64,000 bases of DNA from Agathobaculum sp. Marseille-P7918 (GCF_900625105.1 NZ_UYYD01000003.1:186001-250000), one strand, 5' to 3'. Positions 29,016 to 39,695 are shown, numbered from the stretch's first letter. Notes: generated from the letters alone by a model not told the origin. Numbers and translations are program-made.

Positions 29016-29919
29016 GCTTTGCGGCATCCTGCTGATGGACAAGCCGCAGGGGTTTACCTCGCACGACGTGGTGGCCAAGCTGCGCGGCATCCTGCACACG
29101 CGGCGTATCGGCCACGGCGGCACGCTTGACCCGCTCGCGACCGGCGTGCTGCCGGTGTTCGTCGGCGGGGCGACCAAGGCGGCGGATTTTGCCGCCGCGC
29201 AGGACAAGGAATACGTCGCGGGCTTTACGCTGGGCTACAGTACGGACACGCAGGACGTGACCGGAACGACGCTGCAAATCAGCGAGCGCTACGCCGCGCG
29301 ATATGCGGTTGAGCGGGCGGTCAAACGCTTTCTCGGTCCGCAGCAGCAGGTGCCGCCGATGTATTCGGCGGTCAAGGTCAACGGGCAAAAGCTCTATGAC
29401 CTCGCCCGCAAGGGCAAGGAAGTTGAGCGCCCGGCGCGCGATATCGTGGTGCACGAGATCGAACTCATGGATTACGACGAGGACGCGCAGAAGGGCACGC
29501 TGCGGCTCGTTGTCAGCAAGGGCACCTATGTGCGCACGCTGGTGAACGATCTGGGCGAGACGCTCGGCACGCTCGCGGTTATGCACAGCCTTGTGCGCAC
29601 GCGCGCGGGCGCGTATCCGCTCGCGCAGTGCCATACGTTCGACGAAGTCGAGCGGGCGGCGCAGGACGGTACGGTGCAGAACCTGCTGCTGCCGGTGGAC
29701 GGCCTGTTTGCCGAGCATCCTGCGGTGGCACTCACCGACGAGGGTGCCGAGCGCATCGCGCGCGGCGCGGTGGTGTTTCCGCGGCAGGCGGCGGGACTGC
29801 CCGAGACCGAGGGCGCGTTATGCCGCGTCTATCACAAGGATCGTTTTCTCATGCTCGGACAGGTGCGCACGCTCGATAAGGGCGGGCTGGGCCTGTTCGT
29901 CTACAAGAATTTCAGATAA
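29002..29919 (+). CDS. truB: tRNA pseudouridine-55 synthase
   Basis: TruB makes the pseudouridine of the T arm. The 305-residue protein has the catalytic motif GHGGTLDPLATGVLPVFVG (Asp in GTLDP), the DKPQGFTSHDVV start, QVPPMYSAVKVNGQKLYDLAR and GTYVRTLVNDLG. I chose the ATG at 29002, which overlaps nrnA by 14 bases; the frame is open further upstream without support. Confidence 0.96.
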   Translation: MQQSELCGILLMDKPQGFTSHDVVAKLRGILHTRRIGHGGTLDPLATGVLPVFVGGATKAADFAAAQDKEYVAGFTLGYSTDTQDVTGTTLQISERYAARYAVERAVKRFLGPQQQVPPMYSAVKVNGQKLYDLARKGKEVERPARDIVVHEIELMDYDEDAQKGTLRLVVSKGTYVRTLVNDLGETLGTLAVMHSLVRTRAGAYPLAQCHTFDEVERAAQDGTVQNLLLPVDGLFAEHPAVALTDEGAERIARGAVVFPRQAAGLPETEGALCRVYHKDRFLMLGQVRTLDKGGLGLFVYKNFR

Positions 29920-29928
29920 AAGAGCAGG

Positions 29929-29949
29929 ACCTGCCCGTGGGCAGGTTTT
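29929..29949 (+). terminator. Short hairpin with TTTT after truB
   Basis: ACCTGCCC and GGGCAGGT pair around two bases and are followed by TTTT. The short loop and short T-run make it a weak terminator; ribF follows 19 bases later. Confidence 0.4.
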
Positions 29950-29967
29950 CGGAAAGGGGGCAACCCT

Positions 29968-30873
29968 ATGCAGGAATATCAAAAGCCGCGTGCCATTGCG
30001 CTGGGCTATTTTGACGGCGTGCATCTGGGCCATCAAGCGCTCATGGAGCGCGCAGTCGAGCGCGCCCGCCAGATCGGCGGCACGAGCGCGGTGTTCACGT
30101 TTGACGTGCACCCGGATTCGGTCGTTTTGGGGCGGCAGGTGCCGCTGCTGACGGCCAACGCCTATCGCCGGGATGAGATCAAGCAGCTCGGCGGGGTGGA
30201 CGAGGTCATCTTCGGCCATTTTGACGAGCACATGCAGCACATGGACTGGCGCGACTTCATTCACAAGATGCTGATCGGGCAGTTCGGCGCGCGCTGGATC
30301 ATTTCGGGGCGCAACAACCGCTTCGGCTATAAGGGACAGGGCAATGCCGCCGGCATGGCCGAGGAATGCAAGAAGGCCGGCATCGGCTATGACTGCATCG
30401 AGGACGTCAAGGTGGACGGCATCGTGGTTTCCTCGACCTACATCCGGCAGCTGATCTCCCAGGGCGACATGGAGGGCGCGGCGCGCTTCCTCGGTCACCC
30501 GTACACCGTGACCGGCGTGGTCGAGCATGGCCGCCGCGTGGGCACAAGCGTGCTCAAGGTGCCGACCGTCAACCTCGCGCTGCCGCCCGAAATGGCGCTG
30601 CCGCCTTACGGTGTGTACGCGACGCGCGTACTGGTGGGCGACAAGAGCTACATCGCCGCGACCAACATCGGCATCAAGCCGACCTTTGTGGACGGCGGCG
30701 CACCGACCATCGAGCCGCACCTGCTGGACTTCGCGGGCGATCTGTACGGCAAGATGATCCACGTTGAGCTGCACAAGTTCCTGCGGCCGGAAAAGCGGTT
30801 TGAGTCGGCCGAGGCGCTGCGCGCCGCGATCGAGGAGAACATCCGGCAGACGCGGGAGTTTTTCCAGCAATAA
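29968..30873 (+). CDS. ribF: Riboflavin kinase / FAD synthetase
   Basis: This bifunctional enzyme makes FMN and FAD. The 301-residue protein has the nucleotidyltransferase half (ALGYFDGVHLGHQALM, then SGRNNRFGYKGQG) and the kinase half (VEHGRRVGTSVLKVPTVNL, LPPYGVYATRV, TNIGIKPTF, and LRPEKRFES). Length is normal. It closes this gene group, with a strong terminator behind it. Confidence 0.96.
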   Translation: MQEYQKPRAIALGYFDGVHLGHQALMERAVERARQIGGTSAVFTFDVHPDSVVLGRQVPLLTANAYRRDEIKQLGGVDEVIFGHFDEHMQHMDWRDFIHKMLIGQFGARWIISGRNNRFGYKGQGNAAGMAEECKKAGIGYDCIEDVKVDGIVVSSTYIRQLISQGDMEGAARFLGHPYTVTGVVEHGRRVGTSVLKVPTVNLALPPEMALPPYGVYATRVLVGDKSYIAATNIGIKPTFVDGGAPTIEPHLLDFAGDLYGKMIHVELHKFLRPEKRFESAEALRAAIEENIRQTREFFQQ

Positions 30874-30879
30874 AGGACA

Positions 30880-30914
30880 AGGAGACCGAAGAAAAAAACT
30901 TCGGTCTCTTTTTT
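30880..30914 (+). terminator. Terminator after ribF
   Basis: GAGACCGAAG and CTTCGGTCTC (30882-30891, 30899-30908) form a perfect stem followed by seven T residues. Confidence 0.93.
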
Positions 30915-30923
30915 GTTCCGCCA

Positions 30924-30948
30924 GAACAATTTCCCTCGGTCCAACGTG
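30924..30948 (+). promoter_or_regulatory. Possible ECF-type promoter before the second sigma gene
   Basis: GAAC (30924-30927) and CGTG (30945-30948) are 17 bases apart, the pattern of promoters read by ECF sigma factors, and no housekeeping promoter is visible. This would mean autoregulation; the match is short. Confidence 0.35.
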
Positions 30949-30976
30949 TTATTTGCAGAAAGGAGGAGAGAGCCAT

Positions 30977-31516
30977 ATGGAAAGCAACCTGCGATCGGAC
31001 GCGTTCCTTTGCGACGCGATGGAGCGCTGCGGCGACGCCGTGTACCGGCTGGCGCTGTGCCGGCTGGACAGCCGCGCGGATGCGGAGGACGTGTATCAGG
31101 AGGTCTTTCTCCGGCTGCTGCGCGACACGACCGGGTTTCGCGATGCCGAACACCTCAAGGCGTGGCTGCTGCGCGTGACGGTCAACTGCTGCAACGATCT
31201 GCGCCGGTCGGCGTGGTTCAAGCGCACCGCGCCGCTCGAAGCGGCGCCGGATGCCGCCGCGCCCATGGACGACGGCCATGATGAACTCTGGCAGGCGGTG
31301 CGCGCGCTGCCGGACGACCTGCGCACGGCGGTTTGGCTGCACTATGTGGAGGGTTACGGCACGGACGAGATCGCGCAGATGGTAGGCTGCCGGCCGGTGA
31401 CCGTGCGCACCCGGCTGCACCGCGCACGCAAAAAACTGAAGCTCGAACTGGAGGGAAATGATGATGAACAACCGGAACCACTGGGCTCGATGGAAGGATA
31501 TCAAAGCGCCCGATGA
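30977..31516 (+). CDS. ECF-type sigma factor (second)
   Basis: A 179-residue sigma-70-family protein of the ECF type. Region 2 has SRADAEDVYQEVFLRLL and HLKAWLLRVTVNCCNDLRR; region 4 has GYGTDEIAQMVGCRPVTVRTRLHRAR (split here only for reading). The ATG at 30977 follows AAAGGAGGAGAG; the frame is open far upstream but overlaps ribF. The last 59 bases overlap the start of the next gene, so the pair is tightly coupled. Confidence 0.88.
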   Translation: MESNLRSDAFLCDAMERCGDAVYRLALCRLDSRADAEDVYQEVFLRLLRDTTGFRDAEHLKAWLLRVTVNCCNDLRRSAWFKRTAPLEAAPDAAAPMDDGHDELWQAVRALPDDLRTAVWLHYVEGYGTDEIAQMVGCRPVTVRTRLHRARKKLKLELEGNDDEQPEPLGSMEGYQSAR

Positions 31517-32390
31517 ACTGAAGCAAAAAACGCTTGCGGCAGCGCGGCAGGCGCGCCGTGAGGCGCAGCAGGATATGCCGCAGCCTGTTGCGCCGCGCCG
31601 CCGGTTCGGTATGACCAAGCGGGTCGTGGCCGCGGCGTGTGCGTTTGCCGTTGTGGTCGGCGGCACGGCGGTGTGGAAGTCGCAGACGAGCGGCCAGCCC
31701 GCGGCGGACGCGGTCGCGGAAACCGTCGCGCACTCGTTTGGCATTGTGGCCTATGCCGCAGACACGGGTGAGACGATGGAACCCAAGGACAGCAAGATCG
31801 TGTTCGACATCGCGTCGGGCGGCATGGAAAGTTCAATGGAAGGCTTTTTCAGCGGTTGCCTGTTCAAGGTGACGGGTGAAGATATTGAGACGGTCAGTGC
31901 GTCGATTGACAAGGGCGGATTGTATCGCGTGTTGCGCATGGATATTCAGGAATCCGATGCGGACGCTGTCTTGCAGGGCACATATCCGCCGACGCATGGG
32001 GCCGATGATCTTCGGGTGCATGGATACGACGATGGCGATTGGTGGGTGGAAGCAAGCTGGCACGTGGAAAATGGCTTTGTAGAGCCGTATGCGTCCAACA
32101 CTTGCTATGGTTTCTGGGGCGAGCCTAAGCCGGATGAAATGGCACAGGACATTGATTTGCAGGATGCGTGGCAGGCGCGCATCGACGAATTTGACGGCGC
32201 GGTCCTGACCGTCACCGTCACCTTCACGGACGGCACGCAGCAGACGCAGACGCTCACGCTGCACACGGGTAAGCTGGCCGTCACTTACCCAGACGACAGC
32301 AGCGGCCCGCAGCTGACCGGCGAAGTGCTCACCGATGAGCAGGCGGACGAGCAGGGCTATATTTACGGCGTTTACGCGGAAATTGCATAA
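31458..32390 (+). CDS. Probable membrane anti-sigma factor
   Basis: This 310-residue protein is paired with the sigma gene. The cytoplasmic N-terminus (WARWKDIKAPDELKQKTLAAA) is a short helix pair of the kind found in DUF4179-like anti-sigma proteins, with no zinc ligands. One membrane helix lies at about residues 54-71. The outer part (~230 residues) is acidic, with YGFWGEPKPDEM and a C-terminal beta-rich domain, and is not recognised. Three ATG codons in a row (31458, 31461, 31464) make the exact start uncertain. Confidence 0.7.
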   Translation: MMMNNRNHWARWKDIKAPDELKQKTLAAARQARREAQQDMPQPVAPRRRFGMTKRVVAAACAFAVVVGGTAVWKSQTSGQPAADAVAETVAHSFGIVAYAADTGETMEPKDSKIVFDIASGGMESSMEGFFSGCLFKVTGEDIETVSASIDKGGLYRVLRMDIQESDADAVLQGTYPPTHGADDLRVHGYDDGDWWVEASWHVENGFVEPYASNTCYGFWGEPKPDEMAQDIDLQDAWQARIDEFDGAVLTVTVTFTDGTQQTQTLTLHTGKLAVTYPDDSSGPQLTGEVLTDEQADEQGYIYGVYAEIA

Positions 32391-32404
32391 CAGGGCGTTA
32401 TTTT

Positions 32405-32438
32405 CCCCCGATCTTTTCTGATCGGGGGATTTATTTTT
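32405..32438 (+). terminator. Terminator after the second anti-sigma gene
   Basis: CCCCCGATC and GATCGGGGG (32405-32413, 32420-32428) form a perfect stem; a T-rich run follows. Confidence 0.85.
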
Positions 32439-32458
32439 GCGAAAAAGCGGTAAATACC

Positions 32459-32487
32459 TTGAAAAATGTGCTGTTATCGCATAAAAT
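32459..32487 (+). promoter_or_regulatory. Promoter of trmL
   Basis: TTGAAA (32459-32464) and TAAAAT (32482-32487) have a 17-base spacer; trmL starts 31 bases later. Confidence 0.7.
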
Positions 32488-32517
32488 AAAGGGAGCTTTG
32501 ATTTTGAGGAGAGACAT

Positions 32518-33003
32518 ATGCTGCATATTGTTCTGGTTGAGCCGGAGATCCCGCAGAATACCGGCAACATCGCCCGCACCTGTGCGGCGACGGGCTGCGT
32601 GCTGCATCTGGTCGAGCCGCTCGGCTTTGCGATCGACGATAAACGGATGAAACGCGCGGGGCTGGATTACTGGCATCTGCTCGATGTCCGCATGTACAAA
32701 AACCTAAACGAATTTTTCGAGAAAAATCCGAACGGACGCTATTTTTACGCGACCACTAAGGCGCCGCACGCCTATCACGAGGCGGAATACCGCGATGGCG
32801 ACTATCTGATGTTCGGCAAGGAAACCCGCGGCCTGCCCGAAAGCCTGCTGATCGAGCATCCGGAGCGCTGCGTGCGCATTCCGATGCGCGAAGGCGCAAG
32901 AAGCCTGAACCTGTCCAATTCGGTGGCGGTGATCGTGTTTGAGGCGCTGCGGCAGACCGGTTTTGAAAACCTCAAGCTGGCCGGGCCGTTTCCGCAGGGA
33001 TAA
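32518..33003 (+). CDS. trmL: tRNA (cytidine/uridine-34-2'-O)-methyltransferase
   Basis: This SPOUT-fold enzyme methylates the wobble ribose of tRNA-Leu. The 161-residue protein matches the TrmL/YibK type: LVEPEIPQNTGNIARTCAATG at the start, then FGKETRGLPESLL and the knot RIPMREGARSLNLSNSVAV. GAGGAGA precedes the ATG. The DegV gene follows 10 bases after the stop. Confidence 0.95.
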   Translation: MLHIVLVEPEIPQNTGNIARTCAATGCVLHLVEPLGFAIDDKRMKRAGLDYWHLLDVRMYKNLNEFFEKNPNGRYFYATTKAPHAYHEAEYRDGDYLMFGKETRGLPESLLIEHPERCVRIPMREGARSLNLSNSVAVIVFEALRQTGFENLKLAGPFPQG

Positions 33004-33013
33004 GGAGAGAGAA

Positions 33014-33889
33014 ATGGAAAAAATACATATTATGACCGACTCGTCCGCGGATATCCCGCAGGCGCTGGTCGAAAAACACGGCATTGAAATCATCCCCATC
33101 ACGCTGACGCATGAGGGACGCACCATTCGCGAATACTACGACATCACGCCCGAGGAGTACTGCAAGCTGCTCGAAACCAGCCGCGAGATTCCGACGACCG
33201 CGATGATCACGCCGACGACCTTTCTGGATTCCTATCGGCGCGCGGCCGAGCGCGGCTGCACGCATTATCTGGGCGTGCTCATCAACGCCAACGGCTCGGG
33301 CACTTATCAGGCGGCGTGCATGGCGCGCGATATGTTCTGCGAAGAGGCGGGCGACGCGATGCAGATCGAGCTGTTTGACTCCGCAACGTATACCTACGTT
33401 TATGGGCATATCGTGGTGATGGCCGCCGAGCTGCGCGACCAGGGCGACAGCTTTGAGGCGATCTGCGGGGTGGTAAAAAGCCGCCTGAACCGCGTGGAAG
33501 CCTTCCTCGGGGTGTACAGCCTGAAGCATCTGAAAAAGTCCGGCCGCATTTCGGGCGGCGCGGCGTTCGTGGGCGAGGCGCTCGGCCTCAAACCGATCAG
33601 CCACGTTTACGACGGTGCGGTCAAGGTGTGTGATAAAGTGCGCGGCGAAAAGGCGCTGGTCAGCGGCATGATCCGCAAGGTATCCAGCCGCGTGGTGCAG
33701 CCGGAGAAGCAGACCGCACTCCTGCTTTACGGCGATGTGCCGGCCGAGCGCATCGACGAGATGGAAAAGCGTCTGCGCACGGAAATCGGGTTTAAGGAGG
33801 TGCTGCGCAGTCCGATCGGGCCGTCGGTGCTCACCAATACCGGCCCGCAGGCGCTGGCCGTTGCGTTCTATGGACAGCCCCGCACCTGA
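33014..33889 (+). CDS. DegV family fatty-acid-binding protein
   Basis: DegV proteins bind a fatty acid and act with fatty acid kinase (FakB role) to feed phospholipid synthesis. The 291-residue protein shows the family motifs HIMTDSSADIPQALVE, the PTTAMITPTTF loop with conserved Thr, and LKKSGRISGGAAFVGEALGLKPI. I chose the ATG at 33014 behind AAGGAGAG. Which lipid it prefers is not visible. Confidence 0.88.
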   Translation: MEKIHIMTDSSADIPQALVEKHGIEIIPITLTHEGRTIREYYDITPEEYCKLLETSREIPTTAMITPTTFLDSYRRAAERGCTHYLGVLINANGSGTYQAACMARDMFCEEAGDAMQIELFDSATYTYVYGHIVVMAAELRDQGDSFEAICGVVKSRLNRVEAFLGVYSLKHLKKSGRISGGAAFVGEALGLKPISHVYDGAVKVCDKVRGEKALVSGMIRKVSSRVVQPEKQTALLLYGDVPAERIDEMEKRLRTEIGFKEVLRSPIGPSVLTNTGPQALAVAFYGQPRT

Positions 33890-33989
33890 GGTCAATTGGG
33901 CATATTGTTTAATATTTCACAATTATTTCTCGAAAAACGCAAAAATCCTCTAAAAGAGAACGGAAAGCGAAGGTTTTTCACATTTTTGC

Positions 33990-34018
33990 TTGCGAATCAC
34001 CGTGGGAACGAGTATAAT
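33990..34018 (+). promoter_or_regulatory. Promoter of the pgk glycolysis genes
   Basis: TTGCGA (33990-33995) and a perfect TATAAT (34013-34018) are 17 bases apart. The rest of the 219-base gap shows nothing else that I can name. Confidence 0.75.
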
Positions 34019-34108
34019 TTTGTAATGGAAGCGGAATTCTTCATATCAGAAGACCGCAAATTTGCTCCGTATCGCTAACTTTTATATCTTAAAGGAGAGG
34101 GATATTTT

Positions 34109-35299
34109 ATGCAGTATAACAAGAAGAGCGTCGAGGACATCGACGTAAATGGCAAGAAGGTCATCGTCCGCTGCGACTTCAACGTTCCGCAGGACGAGAA
34201 CGGCAACATCACCGACGACAAGCGCATCCGCGCGTCGCTCGAGACCATCAAGTATCTGCTGGATCACAATGCGGCTGTGATCCTGTGCTCGCACCTCGGC
34301 CGTCCGAAGGGCGAAGTGAACATGAAGTATTCGCTCGCGCCGGTTGCAAAGCGCCTGAGCGAGCTGCTCGGCCAGGAAGTCAAGCTGGCCAAGGACGTTG
34401 TCGGCGAGGATGCCAAGAAGCTCGCTGCCGAAGTCAAGCCGGGTCAGGCTGTCCTGCTGGAGAACGTCCGCTTTGAAAAGGGCGAGACCAAGAACGATCC
34501 GGCGCTGGCGAAGGCATTTGCCGATATGGCCGAGATCTATGTCAACGATGCATTCGGCACTGCGCACCGCGCGCATGCTTCCACCGCCGGCATTGCCGAC
34601 TATCTGCCGGCTGTCTGCGGCTTCCTGATCAAGAAGGAAATCTCCATCATGGGCAAGGCGCTTTCCGATCCGGCCCGTCCGTTCGTTGCCATCCTGGGCG
34701 GCGCGAAGGTTTCCGATAAGATCAACGTCATCAACAACCTGATCGACAAGTGCGACACCGTCATTATCGGCGGAGGCATGGCTTACACCTTCTCCAAGGC
34801 GCAGGGCGGCAAGATCGGCACCTCGCTGTGCGAAGATGACAAGCTCGACCTCGCGCTCGGCCTGATCAAGAAGGCAGAGGACAAGGGCGTCAAGCTCCTG
34901 CTGCCGGTTGACACCGTTTGCGGCGACCACTTCGGCGCGGACGCAGAGCCGGTTGTTTACGAAGCCGGTCAGCTGCCGGACAACATGATGGGCATGGACA
35001 TCGGCCCGAAGACCGTTGCACTGTTCTCTGACGCGGTCAAGAACGCTGGCACGGTTGTTTGGAACGGCCCGATGGGCGTGTTCGAGTTCGACACCTTCGC
35101 AGTCGGCACCAAGGAAGTTGCCAAGGCGATCGCGGCTTCCGGCGCGGTCTCCATCATCGGCGGCGGCGACTCCGCAGCTGCGGTTGAGAAGCTGGGCTTT
35201 GCGGACAAGATGACCCACATCTCCACCGGCGGCGGCGCTTCTCTCGAGTTCCTCGAGGGTCTGGAACTGCCGGGCATCGCTTGCCTGCAGGACAAGTAA
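34109..35299 (+). CDS. pgk: Phosphoglycerate kinase
   Basis: This enzyme makes ATP from 1,3-bisphosphoglycerate. The 396-residue protein has the conserved N-terminal substrate loop [30 protein letters not shown], the central [15 protein letters not shown], and the C-terminal nucleotide site [12 protein letters not shown] and [16 protein letters not shown]. The ATG at 34109 lies behind AAAGGAGAGG. It is followed by tpiA, gpmI and eno, so four consecutive steps of lower glycolysis are clustered. Confidence 0.98.
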   Translation: MQYNKKSVEDIDVNGKKVIVRCDFNVPQDENGNITDDKRIRASLETIKYLLDHNAAVILCSHLGRPKGEVNMKYSLAPVAKRLSELLGQEVKLAKDVVGEDAKKLAAEVKPGQAVLLENVRFEKGETKNDPALAKAFADMAEIYVNDAFGTAHRAHASTAGIADYLPAVCGFLIKKEISIMGKALSDPARPFVAILGGAKVSDKINVINNLIDKCDTVIIGGGMAYTFSKAQGGKIGTSLCEDDKLDLALGLIKKAEDKGVKLLLPVDTVCGDHFGADAEPVVYEAGQLPDNMMGMDIGPKTVALFSDAVKNAGTVVWNGPMGVFEFDTFAVGTKEVAKAIAASGAVSIIGGGDSAAAVEKLGFADKMTHISTGGGASLEFLEGLELPGIACLQDK

Positions 35300-35414
35300 T
35301 TCCGCGCGTCACGCGCAATCATGTGCTTTATACCGGGGCACGCGCTGCCCCGCTATAATACATACCGATCAGGACGGATAGGCCGTTCAAATGTTTGAAA
35401 GGGGTAAAACCAAA

Positions 35415-36185
35415 ATGAATCGCAGATACCGTAAGACCATCATCGCCGGCAACTGGAAGATGAACAAGACGCCGAGCGAGGCGAAGGCCCTCATCGAAGA
35501 GATGAAGCCGCTGCTTTCCAAGACCAAGTGGTGCGAGATGGTTCTTTGCGTGCCGTTTACCGATATTCAGGCTGCTGTTAAGGCTGCCAAGGGCTCCAAG
35601 ATCGCCATCGGTGCGGAAAATATGCATTTTGAGAAGTCCGGCGCGTTCACGGGCGAGATCTCTGCCGATATGCTCAAGGAACTGGGCGTCAAGTACGTTA
35701 TCATCGGCCATTCCGAGCGCCGTCAGTACTTCAACGAGACCGATGAGGCCTGCAACAAGAAGGTTCTGGTTGCGCTGGAGAACGGCCTGCGTCCGATCCT
35801 GTGCGTCGGCGAGAGCCTGACCGAGCGCGAGCAGGACGTTACCATGGAGGTTATCCGCAAGCAGATCAAGATCGCCCTGCAGGGTGTTGCTGTGGAGGAT
35901 ATCAAGAAGGTCGTTATCGCTTATGAGCCGATCTGGGCGATCGGCACCGGCAAGACCGCTACCGCCGAGCAGGCGGGCGAGGTCTGCGGCGCGATCCGCG
36001 ACTGCCTGCGCGAGAAGTACGGCGCGCGTGCGGCCCGCGGCATCACCATCCAGTACGGTGGTTCGATGAACGCCAAGAACGCAGCCGAGCTGCTGGCTCA
36101 GCCGGATGTTGACGGCGGCCTGATCGGCGGCGCCTCCCTGAAGAGCGCTGACTTCGCGACCATCGTCGAAGCAGCCAATCAATAA
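35415..36185 (+). CDS. tpiA: Triosephosphate isomerase
   Basis: This enzyme interconverts dihydroxyacetone phosphate and glyceraldehyde 3-phosphate. The 256-residue TIM barrel has the Asn-Lys site (AGNWKMNKT), the catalytic His in IIGHSERR, the catalytic Glu in [14 protein letters not shown], and the phosphate loop [12 protein letters not shown] chose the ATG at 35415 behind AAAGGGG, 24 bases inside the longest open frame. The 115 bases before it hold a GC hairpin (35334-35352) and an isolated TATAAT without a good -35 box. Confidence 0.98.
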   Translation: MNRRYRKTIIAGNWKMNKTPSEAKALIEEMKPLLSKTKWCEMVLCVPFTDIQAAVKAAKGSKIAIGAENMHFEKSGAFTGEISADMLKELGVKYVIIGHSERRQYFNETDEACNKKVLVALENGLRPILCVGESLTEREQDVTMEVIRKQIKIALQGVAVEDIKKVVIAYEPIWAIGTGKTATAEQAGEVCGAIRDCLREKYGARAARGITIQYGGSMNAKNAAELLAQPDVDGGLIGGASLKSADFATIVEAANQ

Positions 36186-36231
36186 GATAAGGAATACGGT
36201 GAGGGTTTACTCCCCGCGCCGTGCGTGCGGG

Positions 36232-36260
36232 AGGGGACATCGGAAAGAACGTTGTCCCCT
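36232..36260 (+). terminator. Weak hairpin between tpiA and gpmI
   Basis: AGGGGACA and TGTCCCCT (36232-36239, 36253-36260) pair around 13 bases; only two T residues follow, so termination would be partial. Confidence 0.35.
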
Positions 36261-36293
36261 TTCGTCCGCTTGTGAAAAGGAGTAATTTATAGT

Positions 36294-38123
36294 ATGAAAA
36301 AGCAAAATGTGCCGAGCAAGGCGGAACCCGAAGAGGTTAAGACGGCGGTAAAGCCGGCCTCCAAGACGGAAGCCAAGCCGGAAGTCAAGGCGGAAGCCGT
36401 CAAGGCTGAGGTCAAGGCGGCGGAAACCAAGGCAGAGACCAAGGCGGAAGCAGTCAAGACCGAGGTGAAGGCGGAAACCAAGCCGGCGGAGAAGGCTGCG
36501 GCCAAGCCCGCGGCGAAGAAGACCACGACCCGCAAGACTGCGGCCAAAAAGACCACGGCGGCCAAGAAGACCACGACCCGCAAGACCGCTGCCAAGAAGG
36601 CGGACGAGCCCAAGAAGCCGACCGCACTGATCATCATGGACGGTTTCGGCCATCGTGACGAGGTCAAGGGCAACGCCATCAAGGCGGCCAAGACTCCGAA
36701 CCTCGACCGCATCTTCAAGGAAAACCCGCTGGTTTATATCGGCGCTTCCGGTCTGGATGTCGGCCTGCCGGACGGCCAGATGGGCAACTCCGAGGTTGGT
36801 CACACCAACATCGGCGCGGGCCGCATCGTGTATCAGGAACTGACCCGCATCACCAAGTCCATTCAGGACGGTGATTTCTTCTCGAACGAAGCGCTCATGA
36901 GCGCGATCAACCAGTGCAAGTGGTTTGACTCCACCCTGCACATCTTCGGTCTGCTGTCCGACGGCGGCGTACACTCGCATATCGACCACATGTTCGCGCT
37001 GCTCGAGCTGGCGCGCCGCAACGGTCTGCGCAAGGTATGCTTCCACTGCTTCATGGACGGCCGTGACACCCCGCCGCAGTCCGGTATCGAGTATATCGAC
37101 CGCCTGCAGAACAAGATCGATACGCTGGAGCTTGGCTGCATTGCCACGATCTCCGGCCGTTACTACGCGATGGACCGCGACAAGCGCTGGGACCGCGTAG
37201 AGAAGGCATATCAGGCGATCGCCGAGGGCATCGGCGAGCATGCCGCCACTGCGCATGAGGCGATGCAGAAGTCCTATGACGCAGGCGTCACCGATGAGTT
37301 CGTCGTTCCGGTCATCGTGACCGAGGGCGCGACCGTCAAGGACGACGACGCGATCATCTTCGCAAACTTCCGTCCCGACCGCGCGCGTGAGATTACCCGT
37401 GCGTTCGTTGACCACGAGTTTGACGGCTTCAAGCGTCAGCGCCGTAACATCCACTACGTCTGCATGACGCAGTACGATGCGACGATCACCGGCGTTGAAG
37501 TTGCCTTCAAGCCGCAGAGCCTGAAGAACACCTTCGGCGAGTATATCTCGAACAAGGGTCTGACCCAGCTGCGCATCGCAGAGACCGAGAAGTACGCGCA
37601 CGTCACCTTCTTCTTCAACGGCGGCGTTGAGAAGGAATACCCGGGCGAGGACCGCGCGCTGATCCCGTCTCCCAAGGTGGCCACCTATGACCTCCAGCCG
37701 GAGATGAGCGAGCCTGCCGTGACCGAGGAGTGCGTCAAGCGCATCCTGTCCGGCAAGTACGACATGATCGTGCTGAACTTTGCCAACTGCGACATGGTTG
37801 GCCACACCGGTGTGTTCGAGGCTGCCGTCAAGGCGATCGAAGCGACCGATGACGGCGTGGGCAAGGTTGTGGACGCCATCCTCAAGATGGGCGGCCAGTG
37901 CCTGATCACCGCCGACCACGGCAACGTGGACCAGATGCTTGACGCGGACGGCGTAACGCCGTTCACCGCACATTCCACCAACCCCGTGCCGCTCTGTATG
38001 GTCGGCCACGCGGGCAAGCTGGCGGAAGGCGGCGTGCTGGCGGATCTGGCGCCGACGCTGCTGGAAATGATGGGCCTGCCGCAGCCGGAGGAAATGACCG
38101 GCCATAGCCTGCTCGTCAAGTAA
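36294..38123 (+). CDS. gpmI: Cofactor-independent phosphoglycerate mutase with histone-H1-like N-terminal tail
   Basis: This manganese enzyme interconverts 3- and 2-phosphoglycerate. Residues ~110-609 are a normal iPGM: ALIIMDGFGHR, the catalytic Ser166 in GNSEVGHTN, the insertion-domain HIFGLLSDGGVHSHIDH, and the metal site ITADHGNVDQM plus AHSTNPVPL. Before it lies an unusual ~109-residue tail of Lys, Ala, Glu and Thr with repeats such as AKKTTTRKTAAKK and VKAEVKAETK, resembling bacterial H1-like proteins. The start is the only one with a nearby binding site (AAAGGAG) and the frame is clean, so the tail seems real and not an annotation error. Confidence 0.93.
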   Translation: MKKQNVPSKAEPEEVKTAVKPASKTEAKPEVKAEAVKAEVKAAETKAETKAEAVKTEVKAETKPAEKAAAKPAAKKTTTRKTAAKKTTAAKKTTTRKTAAKKADEPKKPTALIIMDGFGHRDEVKGNAIKAAKTPNLDRIFKENPLVYIGASGLDVGLPDGQMGNSEVGHTNIGAGRIVYQELTRITKSIQDGDFFSNEALMSAINQCKWFDSTLHIFGLLSDGGVHSHIDHMFALLELARRNGLRKVCFHCFMDGRDTPPQSGIEYIDRLQNKIDTLELGCIATISGRYYAMDRDKRWDRVEKAYQAIAEGIGEHAATAHEAMQKSYDAGVTDEFVVPVIVTEGATVKDDDAIIFANFRPDRAREITRAFVDHEFDGFKRQRRNIHYVCMTQYDATITGVEVAFKPQSLKNTFGEYISNKGLTQLRIAETEKYAHVTFFFNGGVEKEYPGEDRALIPSPKVATYDLQPEMSEPAVTEECVKRILSGKYDMIVLNFANCDMVGHTGVFEAAVKAIEATDDGVGKVVDAILKMGGQCLITADHGNVDQMLDADGVTPFTAHSTNPVPLCMVGHAGKLAEGGVLADLAPTLLEMMGLPQPEEMTGHSLLVK

Positions 38124-38153
38124 CTGATTGCGTATCCCCAAATTTTCAAATAA

Positions 38154-39488
<1,335 letters not shown>

Positions 39489-39507
39489 GAATTACGCGTC
39501 AAGCGAC

Positions 39508-39542
39508 AAAAAGCCGTCCACCACAGGTGGACGGCTTTTTCT
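39508..39542 (+). terminator. Strong terminator after eno
   Basis: A perfect 15-base-pair stem with a 3-base loop (arms 39508-39522 and 39526-39540) ends in a T-run. Confidence 0.95.
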
Positions 39543-39660
39543 TGTCGAAAAAGGGGGAGAAAAGAACGATGTCGGCTGCTATGTGGGCGGAAAAGTGTGC
39601 AAAAATGTAAAGGATATGGAACATATAAGAAAAAATTCAAGTATCTGACAGGAAAGGGTA

Positions 39661-39689
39661 TTGACCTTGGAATTACACTGTGATAATAT
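39661..39689 (+). promoter_or_regulatory. Orphan plus-strand promoter
   Basis: TTGACC (39661-39666) and TAATAT (39684-39689) are 17 bases apart in an A/T-rich island. There is no gene on the plus strand downstream before the terminator at 39787-39829. Confidence 0.6.
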
Positions 39690-39695
39690 TATTTT

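Noticed and set aside
35354-35359. A TATAAT before tpiA as a separate promoter
   Set aside because: There is no -35 box at 16-18 bases and no TG extension; a GC hairpin lies where it should be. tpiA is more likely read from the pgk promoter.
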